Shown here piece after piece: positions 1 to 5,296 of a DNA stretch of 5,296 nucleotides. A model generated the notes under the pieces. That model made no database searches, was not told the DNA's origin, and worked only from the letters and a program-made list of their open reading frames with translations. Location of the stretch: the NCBI GenBank assembly GCA_002401135.1, contig NVSF01000041.1, forward strand, positions 2,445-7,740. The letters run 5' to 3'. Within the stretch, counting starts at the first letter, position 1; each line of letters starts with the position of its first letter. The translations under genes and the position numbers were made by a program. This DNA comes from Zetaproteobacteria bacterium (GTDB lineage: Bacteria; Pseudomonadota; Zetaproteobacteria; Mariprofundales; Mariprofundaceae).

Positions 1-866
1 AAGATGAAGGTGAAAATATAGTCGATAGGTACAAGCCATAATAAGGCAAATAAGAGTATGCCATAACCGACTACGATTTTACCAAATAAATTGAGTTGAA
101 CGCTCATGAAACTATACAAAAATAAGGTGAGGCTCACAGGCATCCAGCCAATCAACCACAGGATAGATGCTTGCCATACATAAGCGGTGACAGGGATGTT
201 GGTGATGACAATATCTATGCTGGCAAAGCCCCAAATAAAGCAAGTGATAGCAAACCATAAGTAATCACGCTGCCTACGCAGGTAAAACAGATACATCATA
301 ATCAAACCTACAATTAAACTTAGGGCGAGGTTTACTTTATAATAGGTTTGTTTTTCAAAATATAAACCACTGTAGCTTTCTTGCAGTATGGCTTCGCTGC
401 CAATCGTCACTTTCCCCAAATGAATAAAACGACCAGGTGATGCTGATACCACATGAATTGCCAAAGTGTTGTTTCCAGCATGAAGCATCACTTGAGGGAT
501 AGTGAATATCAGAGGGCGATGCCAATTGCGAGCAACGGGTGGAGTCATACTCCCCCCAGACCCCAAACGCTCACCATTGAGGAATAGTTCAGCATTCATG
601 TTCACTGATGGCAGGTATACGGCTAAATGCGGCGTATCGAAATTGTTAGCATCGAATTTAAGTTGATACCAGCCTGAAACATCAACCTTTTCAGTGTGTT
701 TGTGTGGCAGAGACACCACTTGATGTTGGGCAAAGCTTGGTGGGACATTGCTGGTGGATAAGACAAAATGCGCAAGCTCCAAGTCTCTCTTCTCAGATGC
801 GTAAGCTGAGGATAAGGGTATATATAAACAGGTTATAAGCCCGAAAAAGCAGAAAATTTTACGCAC
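1..866 (-). CDS. 7TM-DISM family membrane sensor, probable signal-transduction kinase (3' part cut by window edge)
   Basis: I translated this frame by hand: 288 codons are open from a GTG at 866-864 to the window edge with no stop. GTG is the only usual start available, because an in-frame TGA lies four codons upstream. It gives a convincing signal peptide at residues 1-23 (charged MRK, hydrophobic core, Ala-Tyr-Ala cleavage site). Residues ~30-160 form an extracytoplasmic beta-rich domain with the motifs LPSVNMNAELFLNG, RNWHRP and AGNNTLAIHV, which recall the jelly-roll sugar-binding folds of 7TMR-DISM and glycosidase family 2 proteins. Membrane helices follow at about 176-197, 201-223, 230-253 and 263-281; the rest are beyond the edge. 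The start overlaps the stop of the upstream kinase gene by one base (TAGTG), with no strong Shine-Dalgarno, so translation is probably coupled. The protein is a paralogue of that kinase. Its output domain is unseen: histidine kinase is the likeliest inference, but a GGDEF or other domain is possible. Confidence 0.88.
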   Translation of the reverse strand, partial: MRKIFCFFGLITCLYIPLSSAYASEKRDLELAHFVLSTSNVPPSFAQHQVVSLPHKHTEKVDVSGWYQLKFDANNFDTPHLAVYLPSVNMNAELFLNGERLGSGGSMTPPVARNWHRPLIFTIPQVMLHAGNNTLAIHVVSASPGRFIHLGKVTIGSEAILQESYSGLYFEKQTYYKVNLALSLIVGLIMMYLFYLRRQRDYLWFAITCFIWGFASIDIVITNIPVTAYVWQASILWLIGWMPVSLTLFLYSFMSVQLNLFGKIVVGYGILLFALLWLVPIDYIFTFI

Positions 867-2692
867 TATAAAGCTTCATCCAAAGGCACAGCCCATATTA
901 CACGACAGCCACCTTTTTTGCAGCCTTTCCAGCGAATGATGCCGCGCATATTATCAATACGGCGTTGCATGTTGTGTCGTCCACTACCATTTTTATAGGT
1001 GTCGCAAAAAGGTTTCCCGCGATTTTGGATTCGCATGATAAGATGATTGAAACGCTTTTGAATCGACACTTGAATCATATGCCCATCGCCATGTTTGAGT
1101 GCGTTACTCAATGCTTCACGCAGCACTTGAGATAGCTGTATGGCAGTTGCAGTGCTCATGTCTTGCTTGTTGGCTAGGTGCTGTTGATGCCATTGTAGCG
1201 TTGCGCCATGTTCTTTTGCGCGATGCTCACACTCCATGCGCCAACCAGGAATAGGACGGCTTTGCGATTGGTTGCTGACAGGGCTTTGTTTCACTATTTC
1301 ACGCAAACCTTCCATGGCTTGTTTGGCGAGCCTTTGTTGTTCAGGAGTCTCACTCTTGTACACCAAGGATAAGAGCTTTGCACCCAGGTCATCATGCAAA
1401 TCACCGAAAATACGGGTGCGTTCATTATCCACAGCTTCAGCAGCTTCCATGGCAGAGATGATAACATAACTTTCTTTAATTTCATTTTCAGCATCTTGAA
1501 TGCGCTCGGCGAGCGTAATATTGGCTTGTTCTAATCCATCTCTCGCTTCAACAAAGCGGTGAATTAAGACAATGGCAATGGCAAGCAGCAGTAGCGGCAT
1601 GGCGTAATCCAACAAGAACCTGTTTTCACCATCTATGACATGGATAACAATGAGGTAGTCATGGACGGCAAATAGCGCAACAGTGAGAAAACCCAAGCCT
1701 AAAATAAGCGTGGTTTGGTCTCTGCGTTGAACATAACTTTTAGACACGAGAAACACAGCGAAAAGACCAGTGAAGAGGGCGAGAAGATGCCATGAATTAG
1801 CAACAGGGAAGAAGTATGCGGGAGGTGTAAAGAGTAAACCAAGGGTGAAACATAAAGAAATCAGCAAAAGGATGTTCTCAGAGGGGTGTTTGCCCAAATC
1901 AAGCACCCTGCGAATAAACAACAACACAAACAAGGGCATCCAACTCAGGGTAGAATGAATCAGCCATTCCCACATGAAAGAGGACATTGGCGGATTATGA
2001 ATCACGATATTCAACGAGCTGATCGCCCATGAAATCGCAGCAAGACTGAAGTACAAATATTCATCTAAGCGACGAAGTATCCACAAATAAAAGGTAATGA
2101 AACCTAAGAAAAGTGCGGCAGATAATGCCATGATGTGAATGGTGTAGCTGGCAAAATATTCATCGGCATATAGGGGGTAAATGTCATCAACACTGCCAAG
2201 GTACAACTTACCAAGTTGGGTTAAATCGTTGGGCTGGCTGGATTTGAGGCGAATATGAATGGTGTTGTTGCCTTCTTTTAGGCTGGCAGTGGGCAAATAA
2301 AATAGAACAGGTGTATGCCAAAACCGCGACATGGGTTCGGTGAAGCTGCCGCTTGCCCCAACCAATTGGTGATTAAGGTAAACAGCAGCATTCATGTTGA
2401 TGAGGGGTAAAAATAATGCCAAATTTTCTTGAGGTTGCTCATTTAAAGTGAAATAAAAGCGATACCAAGCTGATGCAGTTGGAATCACTGATGCATTATG
2501 GGGTAGGGTTACAGGGTAGGTGATGCGAAATGCTGGTGGGAATGTCTGGTTGTCTGCAACGACACTGTGTTCAACAGATGAAATGGTTTGTATGTTATCA
2601 AAGGGGTTAGCGAAGCTTGATTGGACAGCCAAAACGGGTGCTAAAATAAACAATACCAAGCAGGCTTTGAAGGGGTTTAGTTTGCGCAACAT
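866..2692 (-). CDS. 7TM-DISM sensor histidine kinase, HisKA_3 type, 608 aa
   Basis: This is a complete membrane sensor kinase expected to autophosphorylate on His and pass the phosphate to a LuxR/NarL-type response regulator; none is visible here. A signal peptide (1-28, Ser-Phe-Ala cleavage site) is followed by an extracytoplasmic jelly-roll-like domain (~35-175). Seven membrane helices follow at roughly 185-207, 211-232, 240-262, 273-295, 301-318, 328-350 and 361-380, then a short coiled-coil linker (~382-410). The phosphoacceptor box is ERTRIFGDLHDDLG (424-437) with His433, the HDxxG form of HisKA_3. The ATPase domain has an N-box REALSNALKHG (525-535) and a G2 box GSGRHNM (569-575). The G1 box reads QNRG (556-559), with Asn557 where Asp is usual. 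The ATG gives a sound signal peptide but has no strong ribosome site in the usual window; an AGAGG lies too far upstream (17 nt). The gene heads a probable two-gene unit with its paralogue downstream. The ligand is unknown; a carbohydrate is only a guess from the fold. Confidence 0.93.
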   Translation of the reverse strand: MLRKLNPFKACLVLFILAPVLAVQSSFANPFDNIQTISSVEHSVVADNQTFPPAFRITYPVTLPHNASVIPTASAWYRFYFTLNEQPQENLALFLPLINMNAAVYLNHQLVGASGSFTEPMSRFWHTPVLFYLPTASLKEGNNTIHIRLKSSQPNDLTQLGKLYLGSVDDIYPLYADEYFASYTIHIMALSAALFLGFITFYLWILRRLDEYLYFSLAAISWAISSLNIVIHNPPMSSFMWEWLIHSTLSWMPLFVLLFIRRVLDLGKHPSENILLLISLCFTLGLLFTPPAYFFPVANSWHLLALFTGLFAVFLVSKSYVQRRDQTTLILGLGFLTVALFAVHDYLIVIHVIDGENRFLLDYAMPLLLLAIAIVLIHRFVEARDGLEQANITLAERIQDAENEIKESYVIISAMEAAEAVDNERTRIFGDLHDDLGAKLLSLVYKSETPEQQRLAKQAMEGLREIVKQSPVSNQSQSRPIPGWRMECEHRAKEHGATLQWHQQHLANKQDMSTATAIQLSQVLREALSNALKHGDGHMIQVSIQKRFNHLIMRIQNRGKPFCDTYKNGSGRHNMQRRIDNMRGIIRWKGCKKGGCRVIWAVPLDEAL

Positions 2693-2747
2693 GCAGCGAG
2701 GCTAACTATCCTCTAAGGGCGCTCAATCCCATGAATAGGGGGGTGTA

Positions 2748-2777
2748 TTTATTTTCATCGCGATTAGGTGGTGAAAA
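2748..2777 (-). promoter_or_regulatory. Possible weak promoter for the sensor kinase pair
   Basis: Because of the inverted repeat, the minus strand carries the same TTTTCA (2777-2772), and 18 bp further on AATAAA (2753-2748; 4 of 6 to TATAAT). A start near 2741 would leave a leader of about 50 nt before the kinase ATG at 2692. The element is weak and derives from the symmetry of the repeat; it would overlap the plus-strand promoter completely, so the two could compete for polymerase. Confidence 0.2.
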
Positions 2778-2780
2778 TAA
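2749..2780. repeat. Perfect 9-bp inverted repeat, candidate operator
   Basis: TTATTTTCA at 2749-2757 is matched exactly by its reverse complement TGAAAATAA at 2772-2780, with a 14-bp spacer that begins with the small palindrome TCGCGA (2758-2763). The half-site centres are 23 bp apart, about two helical turns, which suits a dimeric DNA-binding protein. It lies midway between the two divergent genes. The repeat is seen directly; the operator role is inferred. The AT-rich arms could partly reflect promoter elements rather than a protein site, and a 14-nt loop with an AT-rich stem makes a functional RNA hairpin or terminator unlikely. Confidence 0.5.
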
Positions 2781-2781
2781 T
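2752..2781 (+). promoter_or_regulatory. Possible sigma-70-like promoter for rep
   Basis: TTTTCA (2752-2757; 4 of 6 to TTGACA) and AATAAT (2776-2781; 5 of 6 to TATAAT) are separated by 18 bp. Transcription would start near 2788, giving a short leader before the ATG at 2803. This would exclude the upstream ATG at 2731 from the message. The match is modest in an AT-rich stretch, so this is a suggestion only. Confidence 0.3.
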
Positions 2782-2802
2782 TGCTTAGGCTATCTTGCGC
2801 CC

Positions 2803-4776
2803 ATGAATGAAAGCACATCCAACCAGCTCAACCCTGAGCAATATGAAGCCGTGCATTATCGCGGTGGCCCATTGCTTGTGCTTGCTGGTGCGGGCTCAGG
2901 GAAAACACGGGTGATTACCGAAAGAATTGGTGCTTTGGTGGAGCGTGATGTGCCTGAAGATGCGATTACAGCCGTGACATTCACCAATAAAGCTGCGCGA
3001 GAAATGCGTGAGCGATTGGAAAAGCGATTGGGTGAAGATAAGGTCAAACAACTGCGCATTTGCACCTTTCATGCTTTGGGGCTGATGATTATTCGAGAAC
3101 ATGCCAAGCTTGTGGGGCGCAGAGCGCGCATGTCTATCTTTGCTGTGCCTGAACAAAAATCTGCCATGCGCTCTGTGCTTGCCGATTTGAAGTTGCCCAC
3201 CGATGGTGACCAAGTGGATAGGGTGTTGCGGAAAGTATCCATGCTCAAAAGTGGGATGAGCGAAGCGCAAGATAATGCCATTACGGTGGTTGCTGACAAA
3301 TATGATGCTTTATTGCAAAAAATGAATGCTGTGGACTTTGATGATTGTATTGTATTACCGCTACAAATCCTCAATGAAAGTAGTGAGGCGCGTGCATTGT
3401 GGCAAAGCCGTTGCCGTCATTTTTTGGTGGATGAATATCAAGATTCCAGTCGTATGCAGTATGACTTTGTGCGTTTATTAGCGCCTGATAATGCTAACCT
3501 CACTGTGGTGGGTGATGACGACCAATCTATTTATGGTTGGCGCGGTGCTGAGATTAAAAATTTATTTCAATTGGAACGTGATTACCCCACGTTGAAGCTG
3601 GTTAAACTGGAGGAGAATTACCGCTCCACAGGTTCGATTTTACAAGGTTCAAACAGTCTGATTGCCCATAACAGTGAACGTTTGGGAAAAACATTGCGCT
3701 CCAACCTTGGTTTGGGCAAAAAGATTCGGGTGTGGCAAGCGGAAACGGCGGATGAAGAAGCAGAACGCGTCACCGCAGAAATCAGAGCGCAACGGGCGGG
3801 TAATAAGTTGGGCTGGGATGACTTTTGCGTGTTATATCGGGCTTCATTTCGAGCGCGAGCCTTTGAAATGGCAATGCGGGAAGCAGGTGTGCCGTATCAT
3901 GTGAGTGGGGGTATGTCTTTTTTTGACAGGGCAGAAATTCAAGATTTATTGGCGTATTTGAAGCTGGTAGGCAATTTCTCCGATGACTTGGCATTGATGC
4001 GAGCCATTTCACGACCACGCCGAGGCATTGGCAGCAAGGCTTTGGAAGTGTTGGGGCAATTTGCCCATGAAAAACAATGTTCACTCTTGGAAGCAGCATT
4101 GGAAGACGATTTCACCCATTCCAAAGCGCACGTACTTCGCGCCTTTGCCAAGATGTTGGTGGATATTGAGCATGTCTTTTTGCATGGCGAAGCTGATGAT
4201 GCATTTGATATGTTGCTTGATGAATCAGGCTTGGAAGAAGCGATTCGCACTGAAGCCGAAGATGAGGATGAAGCAGAGCGGCGCATGGGTAATATCATGA
4301 GTTTAAGGCGATGGTGGCTTAGGCATAGTGAGAGTGGGGGTGATTTGTCATCCTTCTTGCAACATGTGTATCTCGCTGCCGATGAGCAGGATGACGAGCC
4401 TGATGGGCAAGTGCGTTTGATGACAGTTCATGCTGCTAAAGGTTTGGAGTTTTCGCATGTGTTCGTGGTGGGCATGGAAGCCGGCACATTCCCGCACAAA
4501 AATGCCTTGGAAGAAAATCGTTTGGAAGAAGAGCGACGCTTGATGTATGTGGCGATGACACGAGCGCGACATCGCTTAACACTGAGCTTTGCCAAGTCAC
4601 AAAAGAAATTCGGGCAAGTGGAAAAGATGGGCCCATCGCCATTCTTGAAAGAGATTGATGCGGATGTGTTGAACTGGGTGGATAAAGATTCAGGTTCGGA
4701 AGAAGATAAAGCCGAAAGCAAAGCGGAAGTGGATGCACATATGGCAGCCATGCGTGAAATGTTGGGCTTGGATTAA
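2803..4776 (+). CDS. rep: ATP-dependent DNA helicase Rep (UvrD/PcrA/Rep superfamily 1A)
   Basis: This is a 3'-5' single-stranded-DNA translocase and helicase that in known Rep proteins clears roadblocks ahead of replication forks and aids restart. All SF1A motifs are present (numbering from the ATG at 2803, 657 aa): Q-motif LNPEQ (9-13), Walker A AGAGSGKT (28-35, Lys34), Ia TFTNKAAREM (59-68), Ib CTFHALG (87-93), DEYQD (210-214), III GDDDQSIYGWRGA (237-249), IV ENYRST (271-276), then SGGMSFFDR (368-376), V TVHAAKGLEF (541-550) and VI EERRLMYVAMTRAR (576-589). Rep is favoured over UvrD/PcrA by overall length (E. coli Rep 673, UvrD 720) and by the SGGMSFFDRAEIQDLLAYL stretch, which closely follows Rep. 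The C-terminal tail is short and rich in acidic and Lys residues. The start is not certain: ATG 2731 would add 24 residues and has an AAGGG 11 nt upstream, but that extension has no counterpart in Rep and uses unusual codons such as AGG-GGG. Confidence 0.94.
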   Translation: MNESTSNQLNPEQYEAVHYRGGPLLVLAGAGSGKTRVITERIGALVERDVPEDAITAVTFTNKAAREMRERLEKRLGEDKVKQLRICTFHALGLMIIREHAKLVGRRARMSIFAVPEQKSAMRSVLADLKLPTDGDQVDRVLRKVSMLKSGMSEAQDNAITVVADKYDALLQKMNAVDFDDCIVLPLQILNESSEARALWQSRCRHFLVDEYQDSSRMQYDFVRLLAPDNANLTVVGDDDQSIYGWRGAEIKNLFQLERDYPTLKLVKLEENYRSTGSILQGSNSLIAHNSERLGKTLRSNLGLGKKIRVWQAETADEEAERVTAEIRAQRAGNKLGWDDFCVLYRASFRARAFEMAMREAGVPYHVSGGMSFFDRAEIQDLLAYLKLVGNFSDDLALMRAISRPRRGIGSKALEVLGQFAHEKQCSLLEAALEDDFTHSKAHVLRAFAKMLVDIEHVFLHGEADDAFDMLLDESGLEEAIRTEAEDEDEAERRMGNIMSLRRWWLRHSESGGDLSSFLQHVYLAADEQDDEPDGQVRLMTVHAAKGLEFSHVFVVGMEAGTFPHKNALEENRLEEERRLMYVAMTRARHRLTLSFAKSQKKFGQVEKMGPSPFLKEIDADVLNWVDKDSGSEEDKAESKAEVDAHMAAMREMLGLD

Positions 4777-4786
4777 TGGGGATAAT

Positions 4787-5296
4787 ATGAACATGCAAAT
4801 TGCAGCATTAATGGAAAGCAGCGGTGTAAAGTTTGGCACTTCAGGTGCGCGTGGTTTGGTGGTCGATATGACTGACCGCGTTTGTTTTGCCTACACCTTA
4901 GCCTTTCTCAACTATCTTGAGGCGCAAGGCTTGGTTGCTCAAGGTTCAAAGGTTGCGGTGGCAGGCGACTATCGGCAAAGCAGCCCAAGAATCATGAAGG
5001 CAGCGGGTTTGGCGATTGAAAAGGCAGGTTTTAAAGCTGTAAACTGTGGGTTTGTGCCTACACCTGCCGTGGCGGCTTATGCCATGAAGTGTGGTATTCC
5101 CTGTATTATGGTGACAGGGAGCCATATTCCTGATGATAGAAATGGTATTAAATTTTACAAACCTGAAGGTGAAATCCTTAAAGGTGATGAGCAAGGTATG
5201 TGCTCGCGTGCAGTGGATTTTGACGATGCCTTATTTGATGATAAAGGTTCGATGACAGTGAGCTTTACTTGGGCTGAAGAAACCCAAGAGGCTTAT
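4787..5296 (+). CDS. Phosphomannomutase/phosphoglucomutase family enzyme (alpha-D-phosphohexomutase), N-terminal 170 residues
   Basis: The enzyme class interconverts hexose 1- and 6-phosphates (mannose and/or glucose) through a phosphoserine, supplying sugar nucleotides for polysaccharide synthesis in the cytoplasm. Seen here are the N-terminal KFGTSGARG (15-23), AGDYRQSSPRI (59-69), PTPAVAAYA (91-99) and the active-site loop TGSHIPDDRNGIKFY (110-124). Ser112 is the expected phosphorylated residue; the loop differs from the commoner TASHNP form. The metal-binding DGDxDR loop and the sugar-binding and C-terminal domains lie beyond the edge, so substrate preference cannot be judged. The ATG at 4787 follows GGGGA (4778-4782) at 4 nt; a second in-frame ATG at 4793 has a better 10-nt spacing and may be the real start. 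The gene begins 10 bp after the helicase stop with no terminator between, implying one transcript. Confidence 0.9.
   Translation, partial: MNMQIAALMESSGVKFGTSGARGLVVDMTDRVCFAYTLAFLNYLEAQGLVAQGSKVAVAGDYRQSSPRIMKAAGLAIEKAGFKAVNCGFVPTPAVAAYAMKCGIPCIMVTGSHIPDDRNGIKFYKPEGEILKGDEQGMCSRAVDFDDALFDDKGSMTVSFTWAEETQEAY

Larger units (their letters stand above)
2693..2802. promoter_or_regulatory. Divergent intergenic control region between sensor kinase and rep helicase
   Basis: The 110 bp between the minus-strand kinase ATG (2692) and the preferred plus-strand helicase ATG (2803) must hold the control signals of both transcription units, unless either is read from further away. It contains a 9-bp inverted repeat and AT-rich promoter-like hexamers, listed separately. 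An alternative in-frame helicase ATG at 2731 would turn most of this stretch into coding sequence. Confidence 0.6.

Noticed and set aside
866..868. A frameshift or single fused gene at the TAGTG junction of the two sensors
   Set aside because: The first protein ends normally after a complete ATPase domain, and the second opens with a good signal peptide. These are two genes, not one broken one.
1236..1469. Plus-strand open frame opposite the kinase H-box region
   Set aside because: It is antisense to a well-supported kinase domain and its translation has no family features.
2706..2732. Eight-codon minus-strand reading frame (ATG at 2732, TAG ending at 2706) in the kinase leader, a possible leader peptide
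   Set aside because: It has no ribosome site and no run of regulatory codons, and a frame this short is expected by chance. Its ATG appears only because CAT spans the alternative rep start.
3939..4298. Open frames of 80-125 codons antisense to rep (for example 3939-4298, 4436-4798 and 2896-3270)
   Set aside because: They lie wholly or almost wholly opposite a gene with every SF1A motif intact, have low-complexity Ser/Ala-rich or His/Pro-rich translations, and show no recognisable domain.
4777..4786. Terminator between rep and the mutase gene
   Set aside because: The gap is only 10 bp, with no inverted repeat and no T-run.

Overview
The window looks like a piece of a chromosome from a Gram-negative bacterium, most likely Pseudomonadota. 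The helicase resembles proteobacterial Rep along its whole length, and both sensors have signal peptides and 7TM-DISM architecture. Base composition is moderate, in the mid-40s % GC by eye. I cannot fix the lineage below phylum. No RNA gene, insertion sequence, CRISPR array or phage-like gene is visible, and coding density is very high.

Layout. Positions 1-2692, minus strand: two tandem membrane sensor genes read right to left. The first (2692-866) is a complete 608-residue 7TM-DISM histidine kinase of the HisKA_3 (NarL/LuxR-partner) type. The second starts on a GTG that shares one base with the stop codon of the first (TAGTG) and leaves the window at position 1 after 288 residues. It is a paralogue of the first: from the conserved Trp-Tyr pair to the window edge the two align without gaps at a constant offset of 10 residues, with about 73 of 223 identities by hand count. 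Positions 2693-2802: a 110-bp divergent intergenic region carrying a perfect 9-bp inverted repeat (2749-2757 / 2772-2780) with possible promoter elements on both strands. Positions 2803-4776, plus strand: a Rep-type superfamily 1A DNA helicase. Positions 4787-5296, plus strand: the first 170 residues of a phosphomannomutase/phosphoglucomutase-family enzyme, 10 bp behind the helicase and probably co-transcribed with it.

Function. The minus-strand pair probably senses an extracytoplasmic signal, perhaps a carbohydrate, and passes it to a response regulator; that regulator is not in the window and may lie past its left edge. The plus-strand pair is housekeeping: a replication accessory/repair helicase and a sugar-phosphate mutase. 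I see no functional link between the two halves apart from the shared divergent control region. I found no clearly new system. The most interesting item is the coupled pair of diverged paralogous sensors, whose outer domains are better conserved than their membrane domains.
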